Positions 34,378 to 42,613 of a stretch of DNA of 64,000 nucleotides are shown in pieces. The notes under the pieces were generated by a model. That model was not told the DNA's origin and made no database searches. It worked only from the letters and a program-made list of their open reading frames with translations. Every line of letters starts with the position of its first letter. The stretch's first letter is position 1. A program made the translations under genes and the position numbers. Source of the DNA: an uncultured Oscillospiraceae bacterium. GTDB lineage: Bacteria > Bacillota > Clostridia > Oscillospirales > Oscillospiraceae. The DNA lies in contig CANQFV010000004.1 of the NCBI GenBank assembly GCA_947599875.1, positions 47,091-111,090 of the forward strand. The letters run 5' to 3'.

Positions 34378-34582
34378 TCTAATATTTTTTCCAAGGACAT
34401 GTGCCTTGGAAAAAATCCCTCTTGCCGCGCAAGTGTGCGGCCCTCTGGGCCGTGCGCGCAGCGCGGCAGCAGGAAAGGGCCGCTCGAATTCCGCAGAATT
34501 CGAGCGGCCCTTTCCGCACGCATCCTATTGGCAGAAAAAGGAATAATGGCTCTCGCCAGAGAGCCATTATTCCTTTTTCGCC
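34378..34582 (-). repeat. modular hairpin element, copy E (modules 4-3-2-1)
   Basis: Complete reverse copy. Module 4 is a perfect 13-bp stem (34384-34396 with 34404-34416). Module 3 is at 34420-34471. Module 2 is a perfect 20-bp stem (34472-34491 with 34496-34515) around CGCA. Module 1 is at 34530-34554 and 34559-34582. Module 1 overlaps the last five codons and the stop of the GTPase-nuclease gene, so the element supplies the protein's final residues. Confidence 0.85.
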
Positions 34583-37131
34583 AGCTCCGCCAGCTCTTTC
34601 AGGTATTCCATAATAGCCCGCTCCACGCCCTTGACCTCCGCCTCAAAGGCGGCGGCGGGGACGCGCAGGGCGCCGTTTCCCAGGATGATCATCTGCTCCA
34701 TGCCGTCGGAGGTGGCGACGCGCACCTTGTGGCGCTTGGACAGGTCGTAGGTGGCCCGCTCGATGTACATATCCGCCGTCTCGGCCTCCTTGGTGTACAC
34801 CACGGACAGACCCCCCAGATGCTCCACCGAGCCGGGGTTGTTCTTCACCTTGTAGGCGTCGAACACCACGATCACGGCGCACTGGCGGAAGCCCTGGTAA
34901 TTGCGGAGCCTCTCGATCAGCCTCTCCCGGGCGGAGTCCAGGCTCTTAGCCGCCAGGGCCTTCAGATCCTCCCAGGCGAAGATGATGTTGTAGCCGTCCA
35001 CCAGGACAAATTCCAGGTCGTCCTTCTGGGGCGGCTTTTGCCGTCTCGTCTCCCGGGGCTGGGACGCCGGTTCCCGGGGCGCGGGGCGCATGGCCTCCTC
35101 CCCTCGGTTGATTCTGCCGTAAGTCCGCTCAAAGATGGCCATCAGCTCCTTGTCCGTGGCCGCCAGCTTCACATATCTGGCCGCCGCCTCCCGCACCGGA
35201 TCCGGCGGCTTGGGGGGCGCAAGGACGCTCTCCAGGTGCATCCGCGCCGGCACCTGATCCCAGGGCACGGCATAGCCCACCCCGTGGGAGCAGAAGACGC
35301 TGCCGCAGGGGTTGTCCAGATCCGCCTCCGGGTCGTAGCCCACGGCGTCCACCACGGCCTGCTGGTCGGCGCACGGCTCGTAGCCGTGGAACACAAAGCT
35401 CACCCGGCCGGCGCCCCTGGTGTAGGCCGTCACCTCCGCCGGGTACTCCCTCAGCGCCGAGACAGGCCCGGAGCCGGTGAGTACCGGAAGCTCTCCCCCG
35501 TCCTCCGCCCGGTCAAACACCGCGCCCATGCGCTGAAGATCCGTCATGGCGCGGCCCAGGCTGCCCTGGGGAAGCTCTATTCTAAAGTCGTACCAAGGCT
35601 CCAGCAGGACGCTCCGGGCGCTCATCAACCCCTGGCGCACGGCCCGGTAGGTGGCCTCCCGGAAGTCGCCGCCCTCGGTGTGCTTCAGATGCGCCCGCCC
35701 CGCCGCCAGGGTGATCCGGATGTCCGTTATGGGGGAACCGGTGAGGACGCCAAGGTGCTGTTTTTCGTGGAGGTGGGTGAGGATCAGCCTCTGCCAGTTC
35801 CTGGCCAGCACGTCCTCCGGCACGGCGGAGCGGATCTCCACACCGCTCCCCCGCTCCCCCGGCTCCAGGATCAGGTGGACCTCGGCGTAGTGCCTCAGCG
35901 GCTCATAGTGGCCCACGCCCTCCACCCTGTCGGCGATGGTCTCCCGGTAGATGATGCCCCCGGGGCCAAAGGAGATGTCCAGCCCGAACCGGTCATGGGC
36001 CAGCTTTTTCAATACCTCCAGCTGCACCTGACCCATAAGCTGCGCCGTCAGGCCGCGGCTTTTCTCGTCCCAGTCCAGGTGAAGCTCCGGGTTCTCCTCC
36101 CCTATGCGCCTGAGCTGTGCCAGGGCCTTGGTCTGCTCGCACCCCTCCGGCAGGAGGATCGCGTAGTTCAAAACCGGCTCCAGCGCCGGGGTGTGCCCGT
36201 CCTCCTGGGCGCCCAGGCCCTGTCCGGCAAAGGTCGCGCTGAGGCCCGTCACGGCCACCACGTCCCCGGGGAGGGCCTGATCCACCGAGGTGAATTTGGC
36301 CCCGGAGTACAGGCGGATCTGGGTGACCTTCTCCTCCCAGTCCGGGCCGGAGAGGATGTCCCGCACCCGCAGGACCCCGCCGGTGATCTTCATATGGGTG
36401 AGGCGCTTGTCCTCCGCGTCCCGGGAGATCTTGAACACCCGGGCGGCAAATTCCGGGCCGGCGGGGCTTTCCGGGGCGAAGCGCTCCAGCCCCTCCATCA
36501 GCTCCCGGACCCCCTCTAACTTCAGGGCCGCCCCGCACCAGCAGGGGTACACCCGGCCCCTTCGGAAGGCCCCGGTGACTGCCTGATCAGACAGCTTCCC
36601 CCGGGCCAAAAGCTCCTCTAAAAGCTCCTCGTCGCACAGCGCCAGGGCCTCCGGGTCAAATCCGGCGGGGTCGAAGAAGCCGTCCCCCAGCTGGGACGCC
36701 AGCTGGCCCATCAGCTTCTCCTTGTCCCAGCCGGGGAGATCCGTCTTGTTGATAAACAGCGCCGTGGGCACGTTCCGGTCCCGCAGGAGCTTCCACAGCG
36801 TGCGGGTGTGGCTCTGGATCCCCTCCGGCGCGGACACGACAAGGATCGCGCAGTCCAAAACGTCCAGCGTCCGCTCCGTCTCCGCGGAGAAATCCACATG
36901 CCCCGGGGTGTCCAGAAGCGTGGCAGACCGCTCCCCCAGGGTCAGCAGCGCCTGCTTGGCGAATATGGTGATCCCCCGCTCCCGCTCCAGCGCGAAGTTG
37001 TCCAGAAAGGCGTCGGCGTGATCCACCCGGCCCAGCTTCCGGATGCTCCCCGCAAGGTAGAGCATCGCCTCGGAGAGCGTGGTCTTCCCGGCGTCCACAT
37101 GGGCCAATATTCCGATGACTGTTCCGGGCAC
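34567..37131 (-). CDS. TetM-like translational GTPase fused to a YacP/Rae1-type NYN ribonuclease domain
   Basis: 854 residues. Residues 1 to about 640 are an EF-G/TetM-type GTPase: G1 AHVDAGKT at 10-17, RGIT at 52-55, DTPGH at 74-78, NKTD at 128-131, and the C-terminal VFCSHGVGYAVPW near 610-625. After a Pro/Arg/Glu-rich linker, residues 704-854 form an NYN nuclease close to B. subtilis YacP (Rae1): FVLVDGYNII (D712), IVVFDAYKV (D758), TKEAETADMYIE (D787) and VATSDGMEQ (D809). TetM-type proteins clear the ribosomal A site; Rae1 cuts mRNA in the A site. The fusion therefore suggests a ribosome-rescue or ribosome-protection nuclease (inference). GTG start behind GGGAGGGAT; own promoter. Confidence 0.9.
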   Translation of the reverse strand: MPGTVIGILAHVDAGKTTLSEAMLYLAGSIRKLGRVDHADAFLDNFALERERGITIFAKQALLTLGERSATLLDTPGHVDFSAETERTLDVLDCAILVVSAPEGIQSHTRTLWKLLRDRNVPTALFINKTDLPGWDKEKLMGQLASQLGDGFFDPAGFDPEALALCDEELLEELLARGKLSDQAVTGAFRRGRVYPCWCGAALKLEGVRELMEGLERFAPESPAGPEFAARVFKISRDAEDKRLTHMKITGGVLRVRDILSGPDWEEKVTQIRLYSGAKFTSVDQALPGDVVAVTGLSATFAGQGLGAQEDGHTPALEPVLNYAILLPEGCEQTKALAQLRRIGEENPELHLDWDEKSRGLTAQLMGQVQLEVLKKLAHDRFGLDISFGPGGIIYRETIADRVEGVGHYEPLRHYAEVHLILEPGERGSGVEIRSAVPEDVLARNWQRLILTHLHEKQHLGVLTGSPITDIRITLAAGRAHLKHTEGGDFREATYRAVRQGLMSARSVLLEPWYDFRIELPQGSLGRAMTDLQRMGAVFDRAEDGGELPVLTGSGPVSALREYPAEVTAYTRGAGRVSFVFHGYEPCADQQAVVDAVGYDPEADLDNPCGSVFCSHGVGYAVPWDQVPARMHLESVLAPPKPPDPVREAAARYVKLAATDKELMAIFERTYGRINRGEEAMRPAPREPASQPRETRRQKPPQKDDLEFVLVDGYNIIFAWEDLKALAAKSLDSARERLIERLRNYQGFRQCAVIVVFDAYKVKNNPGSVEHLGGLSVVYTKEAETADMYIERATYDLSKRHKVRVATSDGMEQMIILGNGALRVPAAAFEAEVKGVERAIMEYLKELAELAKKE

Positions 37132-37164
37132 GCAGATCCCTCCCAGGCGAAGAATGATAGAGTT

Positions 37165-37193
37165 ATTTTAACACAGGACGGGGGGTAAAGCAA
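37165..37193 (-). promoter_or_regulatory. promoter of the GTPase-nuclease gene
   Basis: TTGCTT at 37188-37193, 17-base spacer, TAAAAT at 37165-37170 on the minus strand, about 34 bases before the GTG. It lies between repeat copy F and the gene. Confidence 0.65.
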
Positions 37194-37198
37194 TATAA

Positions 37199-37406
37199 CT
37201 GGCGAAAAAGGATTATGGGTTCTCTGACGAGAACCAAAAATCCTTTTTCTGCCAAGGGGGTGTGCGAAAGACCCGGCGTGAATTCTGCGGAATTCACGCC
37301 GGGTCTTTCTGCTGCCGCGCTGCGCGACCAGTCTGCGGACTGGACACTTGCGCGGCAAGAGGGATTTTTTGCGAGGCAAAGCCCCGCAAAAAATATTTGA
37401 ATGAGG
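37199..37406 (+). repeat. modular hairpin element, copy F (modules 1-4)
   Basis: Complete forward copy. Module 1 is at 37201-37253 (apex TTCTC-TGAC-GAGAA). Module 2 is a perfect 20-bp stem, 37266-37285 with 37290-37309, around TGCG. Module 3 is at 37310-37360 with an inner CCAGTC-TGCG-GACTGG. Module 4 is at 37364-37394 with GCG/CGC instead of the CCG/CGG of other copies. It faces copy E across the GTPase-nuclease gene and is unusual in lying upstream of a gene. Confidence 0.85.
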
Positions 37407-37436
37407 GGATTCAGCTACGGGGATCCGGTGTGACAC

Positions 37437-37660
37437 GGGGACGGTTCCTTAGTCACACCAGTGTGCGCACTGGTGGTACAAAGAAACCGTCCCCTTTGTC
37501 CCACCTCCTCAAGAGACGGGATGTTCCTTCGTAAAAGGCGGGACTGAGGGACGGTTTTTTGTACCACCGCAGGTGGGACTAAAGAACCGTCCCTCTGTAA
37601 CGCCGGGTAAAGACCTCCGAACACAGGACAATCCCCCGACCCGTAACCCCTCAATTCCAA
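37437..37660 (+). repeat. GGGACGGTT palindromic repeat, copy 2 (double)
   Basis: Two successive hairpins: 37437-37494 (GGGGACGGTT ... AACCGTCCCC, inner CCAGTG-TGCG-CACTGG) and 37548-37593 (GGGACGGTT ... AACCGTCCC). The second is followed by the same CTGTAACGCCGGGTAAAGACC linker family as copy 1, ending CCCCTCAATTCC. No module 4 follows here, unlike copy 1. Confidence 0.75.
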
Positions 37661-37711
37661 GGTAAAATATGGGTTTGTCTGCGGGGAGCCGCTTTACCCG
37701 TGGGCGCGCTT

Positions 37712-39190
37712 TTACAGAATGATACAGATCAGGCCGTTGGCGCCGTCGTTGATGATCCTTGTCACCGTGTTCCGCAGCTTTGTCTGGGCCTCCGGGGGCA
37801 TTTTGCGGATCTTTGTCTGTAGTCCCTCCGCCGCAATCTGATGGAGGGATTTCCCGAAGAGGTTGGACTCCCATATCTTTCCCGTGTCCCCTTCAAATTC
37901 CTGGAGCAGGAAGTTGATCACGTCCTCGCCGGACTTCTCCCCTCCCACGGCGGGGGAGACCTCTGTCTCCGTATCCACGCAGATCATGTGGATGCTGGGG
38001 GCGTTGGCCTTCAGTCTCACCGAATATTTTCCCGCCTTCTTCACGATCTCCGGCTCCTGGAGCTTCAGCTCCGAGATGTCCGGCATCACCACGCCGTATC
38101 CGCGCTCCCGCACGTCCCGCAGGGCCTCCGCCACCCGGTCGTACTCCCTTTTCACGGCGCTGAGTTCCTCCAGGAGCTTTACCAGGTCCCCGTCGTCCCC
38201 GATGGTGAAGCCGGACAGCTCCCCCACCGTCTCGTAGAAGAGCCGCCGGGGCAGCTCCAGGGCGATCTCCGCCGTCCCCGTGCCCATATCCACCGCCCGG
38301 AGGGCTGCCCCGCTCACCTTGTCGCAGGCGGCCAGCATCTCCACCAGGGTGTCCAGGTCACGGATGAGCCGGGTGTTTTCCCCGCCCTGGCGCAGGGCGG
38401 AGAAAATCTCCTCCCGGATGGGGTTATCCCTTCCCAGCGCCCCCAGCCACGCCGGGAGCCAGACGCCGATCTCCGCCACCGGAAACTGCCGGAGGATGGC
38501 CTTCAGGATGTCCTTGATGTCCTCCGCCGTCAGCGTCATACAGTTGACGGCCATCACCTCGCACCCGTATCTCTCCGCCAGGGTGTCCCGCAGGGCCTGG
38601 GCCTCGTCAGATCCGGGATCCGCGCAGTTCAGCAGAAGGATAAAGGGCTTTCCCAGCTCCTTCAGCTCCCCCACGACCCGGGCCTCCGCCTCCTCGTAGG
38701 CCCCACGGGGCAGCTCCGTCACCGAGCCGTCGGTCGTCACCGCCACGCCGATGGTGGAGTGTTCCTCGATCACCTTCCGGGTGCCGATCTCCGCGGCCCG
38801 CCGCATGGGGATCTCCTCCTGGAACCAGGGGGTGGTCACCATCCGTTCCGCCCCGTTCTCCGTGTCGCCAAGGGCGCCCTCCACCATGTAGCCCACGCAG
38901 TCCACCAGGCGCACCGAGATGTCCGGCCCGTCCTCCAGCTGGAGATGCGCCGCCTCCTCCGGTACAAACTTAGGTTCCGCCGTCATGATCGTCCTGCCGG
39001 AGCCGGACTGGGGCAGTTCGTCCCTGGCCCGCTCCCGTGTGTACACGTTGTCCATCCGCGGCAGAACCACCGTCTCCATGAACCTCTTGATAAAGGTGGA
39101 TTTTCCCGTCCTCACGGGGCCAACCACTCCCAGATATATATCCCCGCCCGTCCTCAGGGCAATGTCCTCATACAGGCTTTCGTTTTCCAC
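37712..39190 (-). CDS. spoIVA: stage IV sporulation protein A (spore coat morphogenetic ATPase)
   Basis: 492 residues, the normal length. SpoIVA is an ATPase that polymerises on the forespore surface and forms the base for coat and cortex assembly. The P-loop GVVGPVRTGKSTFIKRFMET begins near residue 20. LPQSGSGRTIMTAEPKF and a conserved C-terminal membrane/SpoVM-interaction end (RIINDGANGLICIIL) are present. The GTG at 39190 follows AGGGGGAA; the frame is open for 38 more codons upstream, but those overlap its promoter. It identifies the organism as an endospore former. Confidence 0.96.
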   Translation of the reverse strand: MENESLYEDIALRTGGDIYLGVVGPVRTGKSTFIKRFMETVVLPRMDNVYTRERARDELPQSGSGRTIMTAEPKFVPEEAAHLQLEDGPDISVRLVDCVGYMVEGALGDTENGAERMVTTPWFQEEIPMRRAAEIGTRKVIEEHSTIGVAVTTDGSVTELPRGAYEEAEARVVGELKELGKPFILLLNCADPGSDEAQALRDTLAERYGCEVMAVNCMTLTAEDIKDILKAILRQFPVAEIGVWLPAWLGALGRDNPIREEIFSALRQGGENTRLIRDLDTLVEMLAACDKVSGAALRAVDMGTGTAEIALELPRRLFYETVGELSGFTIGDDGDLVKLLEELSAVKREYDRVAEALRDVRERGYGVVMPDISELKLQEPEIVKKAGKYSVRLKANAPSIHMICVDTETEVSPAVGGEKSGEDVINFLLQEFEGDTGKIWESNLFGKSLHQIAAEGLQTKIRKMPPEAQTKLRNTVTRIINDGANGLICIIL

Positions 39191-39234
39191 GCTTGTTCCC
39201 CCTATCCGGTAAGCTTTAATCCGCGGTCTACAAG

Positions 39235-39264
39235 ATTGTATGGGACAGCACCCGGGGATATGAC
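39235..39264 (-). promoter_or_regulatory. sigma-E-type promoter of spoIVA
   Basis: On the minus strand GTCATAT (39258-39264), 15 bases, CATACAAT (39235-39242). This matches the mother-cell sigma-E pattern (-35 with ATA, -10 CATACA-T) and the known sigma-E control of spoIVA in Bacillus. The start would be near 39229. Confidence 0.75.
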
Positions 39265-39358
39265 AAGCCGCCAAAAAAATCCGCCCGCAAGGAACCGCCG
39301 CCACGAGGGATCCCGGCTCTGCGTTATGCCGGTCTTCTATATACCTTCCTATCTTCTA

Positions 39359-39537
39359 TCATAAAAAGGGTGGACATCCGAAAATGTCCACCCTATCCAC
39401 GTTTCTTTCGCCTATCAGGCGGCTGATCCGGTCGGCGTCATCCGCGGAAAACCGATTCACCGTCAATGAGATCTGCGCCTGGCAGCCCGTTTTAAGCAGG
39501 AAACGCGCCGCCGCAACGGCTTTTTCAAAAGGCCGGG
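39359..39537 (-). pseudogene. small unlisted reading frame or gene remnant behind the ABC-2 permease
   Basis: Directly after the permease stop, one minus-strand frame reads PRPFEKAVAAARFLLKTGCQ, then ISLTVNRFSADDADRISRLI and GERNVDRVDIF to a TGA at 39359-39361. Its composition is protein-like and it runs into a terminator. There is no ATG; the only start candidates are internal TTG or GTG codons at LTV. It could be a small gene with a non-standard start, or the 3' end of a gene whose front was lost. I do not recognise the family. Confidence 0.35.
39361..39394 (-). terminator. terminator of the ABC-2 exporter operon
   Basis: Perfect 11-bp stem (AGGGTGGACAT at 39367-39377 with 39384-39394), 6-base loop, TTTTTAT tail on the minus strand. 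Confidence 0.85.
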
Positions 39538-39540
39538 GGT

Positions 39541-40770
39541 TTACGCCTCCCTCACGGCCTTCAGGATGTCCCGGAGCTTGGGCTTGGCGCCGTACAGCAG
39601 GACGCCCACCCGGTAGATCTTGGCCGACAGGACGCCCACACCGGCGCAGGAGGCCAGCAGCACGGCCACGGACAGTGCGATCTCCCACACAGGCGGGTGG
39701 GACATGGCGATGCGGGTGAACATGGCCATCGGGGAGGTAAAGGGGATGAAGGAGCAGGCCACCATCAGGGGGTTGTCCACACTGCCGCTGGACATGCCAA
39801 ACACCACCACGAAAAAACCCGCGATAAAGATCATGGTGACGGGCATGACGGAGGTGTTGATGTCCTCTAACTTGGAGGCGGTGGAGCCGATGGCCCCGTA
39901 GAGGAAGGCGTAGACGAGGAAGCCCAGGATGAAGAATAAGAACATATACGCCAGCAGGGAGGGGGGCATGTCGAAGAGCAGGGAGAGGACCCCGCCGTCC
40001 TCCATATAGCTCCGGTTCATGTTGTAAAACAGCAGCGCCGATCCGAACACGCACACCAGCTGGGCCAGTCCCGCCAGGCACGAGGCCGCCACCTTGCCGA
40101 ACATCATGGATGTGGGCTTGGCGGAGGTCACCAAAAGCTCCATAGCCCGGGAGCTTTTTTCCGAGGCCACGTTTGTGGCCACCATCTGCCCGTAGAGCAG
40201 GATGACCATGTACAGGGCGAAGATCATCACATAGGTGTAGAAGAAGTTCTGCCCCTGATCCACCCCCAGGCTCTCCACGTCGTAGGCGGCCTGGGCGGAC
40301 ATGATCTCCTGGGCCTTGTCCGGCTGGATGCCCGCCTCGCTCATGGCCGTCAGGCGGTAAAGCTCCGTCAGGGCCTCGCCGGCCCTCTGGGCCACGTCGT
40401 CATACATGCTCAGGTTGTCCACGCAGTAGGTGAAATCCGTCAGGGACCGAAGCTCCAGGGCGCAGCGCGCCTCCCCGGAGGTGACGGCCCGGCGGATGTC
40501 CCCGTCCTCCAGCTTCACCAAATATTCGGGAAAGGCCCCCTCCAGGGCGGCGCGGACGCTCTCGTCCCCGCCGGACACCAGCATGATCTCCCGATCCTCC
40601 GGCGGCTCCTCTGTCCCCGGCTCCTCCCCGCTGTCCAGGATATCCATCGCCCTGGGGAAGAAGGTCACCAAAAAGATCACCGCCACCAGGAAGACTGTCA
40701 CGCCCACGAAGACCTTGTTTGTCAGGTAGCCGCGCAGCTCAAACTTTAAAATCTTTCCGAACTGTCCCAT
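39541..40770 (-). CDS. ABC-2 type export permease (NatB-like)
   Basis: 409 residues: one N-terminal helix (KVFVGVTVFLVAVIFLVTFF), an extracytoplasmic domain of about 150 residues, then five or six C-terminal helices (YVMIFALYMVILLYGQMV, SYMEDGGVLSLLFDMPPSLL, FIAGFFVVVFGMSS). NatB/YhaP-like permeases export sodium or small molecules with a NatA-type ATPase, encoded just upstream. ATG chosen at 40770 behind AGGAGTGAGG; a GTG four codons earlier overlaps the ATPase stop. Confidence 0.88.
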   Translation of the reverse strand: MGQFGKILKFELRGYLTNKVFVGVTVFLVAVIFLVTFFPRAMDILDSGEEPGTEEPPEDREIMLVSGGDESVRAALEGAFPEYLVKLEDGDIRRAVTSGEARCALELRSLTDFTYCVDNLSMYDDVAQRAGEALTELYRLTAMSEAGIQPDKAQEIMSAQAAYDVESLGVDQGQNFFYTYVMIFALYMVILLYGQMVATNVASEKSSRAMELLVTSAKPTSMMFGKVAASCLAGLAQLVCVFGSALLFYNMNRSYMEDGGVLSLLFDMPPSLLAYMFLFFILGFLVYAFLYGAIGSTASKLEDINTSVMPVTMIFIAGFFVVVFGMSSGSVDNPLMVACSFIPFTSPMAMFTRIAMSHPPVWEIALSVAVLLASCAGVGVLSAKIYRVGVLLYGAKPKLRDILKAVREA

Positions 40771-40778
40771 ACCGCACC

Positions 40779-41669
40779 TCACTCCTGTTCCCCGGCGTAC
40801 TGGACGAAGATGTCGTTGAGGCTGGGCTCATAGACCCGGGCCTCGTCAAGGTCGTACTTCTCCGAAAGTGCGCGTATCATGTCCATCTTCTCCTCCGGGG
40901 AACGGAGCTTGACGATCAGCTCCCCGTTTTCCCGGATCTCGCACCTGCCCGGGAGGTCGGCGGCGATGGCGTCCCGCTGGGTGGAGCGGATGGCCAGCCT
41001 GTCCCGGGGATACTCCCGCTTGATTTGGTAAAGCTCCCCGGTCAGCGCCACGGCGCCCCGGTTGATAATGGCAATGGCGTCGCAAAATTCCTCGATGTAG
41101 CTCATCTGGTGGGAGGAGAAAAGGAGAACCTTCCCCCGCCCGATCTCCTCCTTCACCACGTCCTTCAAGAGCATGGCGTTCACCGGGTCAAGGCCGGAGA
41201 ACGGCTCATCCAGGATGATGATCTCCGGGTCATGGGCCAGGGCCGTCACAAGCTGGATCTTCTGCTGATTGCCCTTGGAGAGCGTATCAAGCCGGCTGTT
41301 TCTGTACTCCGTCATGCCCAGGCGCTCCAGCCACCGGTCTATGGAACGCACCGCGTCGGGGGTGCGCATCCCCTTCAGCTGGGCAAAATAGGTGAGCTGC
41401 TCCAACACCTTCTTCTTCGGGTACAGGCCCCGCTCCTCCGGCAGGTAGCCCATGCCCACGCTCCTGTAGTCCAGGGGCTTGCCGTCTAAGAGAACCTGTC
41501 CGGAGTCGGCGGGGAAGACGCCCATCAGGATCCGGATGGAGGTGGTCTTTCCCGCCCCGTTCCTGCCTAAAAGGCCAAAGGCCTTCCCGCTCTCCGCGGT
41601 GAAGGACACGCCGGTGAGAACCTTCTTCTCCCCGAAGGATTTATGGATGTCGCGAAATTCAAGGATCAC
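40779..41669 (-). CDS. ABC transporter ATPase (NatA-like)
   Basis: 296 residues. Walker A GRNGAGKTT, signature LSKGNQQKIQLVTAL, Walker B IIILDEPFSGLDP, H-loop FSSHQMSYIEEF, and a C-terminal domain of about 80 residues typical of NatA/YhaQ. It partners the permease that starts a few bases after its stop. The GTG at 41669 follows AAGGGG; another GTG three codons earlier is possible. Confidence 0.9.
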   Translation of the reverse strand: MILEFRDIHKSFGEKKVLTGVSFTAESGKAFGLLGRNGAGKTTSIRILMGVFPADSGQVLLDGKPLDYRSVGMGYLPEERGLYPKKKVLEQLTYFAQLKGMRTPDAVRSIDRWLERLGMTEYRNSRLDTLSKGNQQKIQLVTALAHDPEIIILDEPFSGLDPVNAMLLKDVVKEEIGRGKVLLFSSHQMSYIEEFCDAIAIINRGAVALTGELYQIKREYPRDRLAIRSTQRDAIAADLPGRCEIRENGELIVKLRSPEEKMDMIRALSEKYDLDEARVYEPSLNDIFVQYAGEQE

Positions 41670-41705
41670 GCCTTTCACCCCTTGTCGTTTTTCGTCTCAT
41701 GTCAC

Positions 41706-41733
41706 ATTATACCATTTCAACAGCCGTCGTCAA
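41706..41733 (-). promoter_or_regulatory. promoter of the NatA/NatB-like operon
   Basis: TTGACG at 41728-41733, 16-base spacer, TATAAT at 41706-41711 with an extended TGG. It lies immediately after the coaX terminator. Confidence 0.75.
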
Positions 41734-41734
41734 G

Positions 41735-41773
41735 AAAAAAATCCCGGGGCGAAATAAGCCTCTCGCCCCGGGA
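41735..41773 (-). terminator. terminator of the panT-like/coaX operon
   Basis: An 11-bp GC stem (41742-41752 with 41763-41773), 10-base loop, followed on the minus strand by a run of seven T. It lies about 50 bases past the coaX stop. Confidence 0.9.
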
Positions 41774-41825
41774 ATCCCTTTTTTCTTTCCGCCCGGAGAG
41801 GCTGCGGCCCCTTTGCGGGCAAAGC

Positions 41826-42596
41826 TCAGTGCCTTTTGTTCTTCTCGTAAATGACGGCGAGGCCCGTGAGCAGCAGGTTGTCGTTGATCACGATCTCCCT
41901 CCTGCACAGGGGGACCACGCAGGAGGCGATGCCCCCCGTGGCGATCACCGTGGCGCTGCCGCCCAGCTCCTCCTCGATGCGCCCGATCATGCCGTCCAGC
42001 ATGGCGGCCGCCCCCAGGACGGCGCCGGAGCGCATACTGTCAACGGTGTTGGTGCCGATGACCTTGGCCGGGGCCTCCAGAGAGATGTTGGGCAACTGGC
42101 TTGTCCCGGAGCTGAGGGCGCTGAGGCCCAGGGCCACGCCGGGGCAGATGGTGCCGCCCACAAAGGAGCCGGACTTGTTGATGACGGAGATGGTGGTGGC
42201 GGTGCCCATGTCGATGAGGATAAGGGGCGGGGTGTAGAGCTTCAAGGCCCCCGCCGCCGCGGCCACAAGATCCGCTCCCGTCTGGGCTGGGTCGTCGATG
42301 AGGATGTTCACGCCTGTCTTGACGCCCTTGCCCAAAATCAGAGGCTTCACCCCGGCGGCCAGCTCCACCGCCCTGGAGAAGGCGTTGGTCAGCGGCGGCA
42401 CGACGGAGGAGACGATGGCACCGTCCAGCTCCCGGGCGTCTATGTTGAAGAAATCGAAGAAGTGGCGTATGTCGGAGGCGTACTCAAAATCGGTTTTCAG
42501 CTTGTTTGTGGTGAGCCGAACCATCCGCACGATCTCCAATCCGCGCATACAGCCAAGGCAGATGTGGGTGTTGCCGATATCCACAGCCAGAAGCAT
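41826..42596 (-). CDS. coaX: type III pantothenate kinase
   Basis: 256 residues; phosphorylates pantothenate, the first step of coenzyme A synthesis. ASKHA-fold motifs are visible: AVDIGNTHICLG at the start, GADLVAAAAGALKLY, LILIDMGTATTISVI and GTICPGVALGLSAL. Type III kinases need a monovalent cation and are not inhibited by CoA. It starts 17 bases after an ECF S component, which supports a pantothenate salvage pair. Confidence 0.95.
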   Translation of the reverse strand: MLLAVDIGNTHICLGCMRGLEIVRMVRLTTNKLKTDFEYASDIRHFFDFFNIDARELDGAIVSSVVPPLTNAFSRAVELAAGVKPLILGKGVKTGVNILIDDPAQTGADLVAAAAGALKLYTPPLILIDMGTATTISVINKSGSFVGGTICPGVALGLSALSSGTSQLPNISLEAPAKVIGTNTVDSMRSGAVLGAAAMLDGMIGRIEEELGGSATVIATGGIASCVVPLCRREIVINDNLLLTGLAVIYEKNKRH

Positions 42597-42613
42597 TTTT
42601 ACGCCCCCCTAAA

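Noticed and set aside
34332..34613. Similar short peptides (for example ARQEGFFPRHMSLEKI) appearing at several intergenic places
   Set aside because: They are translations of the recurring hairpin element in various frames, not a protein family; no start sites are associated.
34123..36519. 798-codon plus-strand frame across the repeat and the GTPase-nuclease gene
   Set aside because: Its first part translates repeat DNA and the rest is antisense to a well-supported gene.
34161..37660. Composite transposon carrying a tetracycline-resistance gene
   Set aside because: No transposase, the outer repeats are direct and imperfect, no target duplication is visible, and TetM-like sequence alone does not show resistance.
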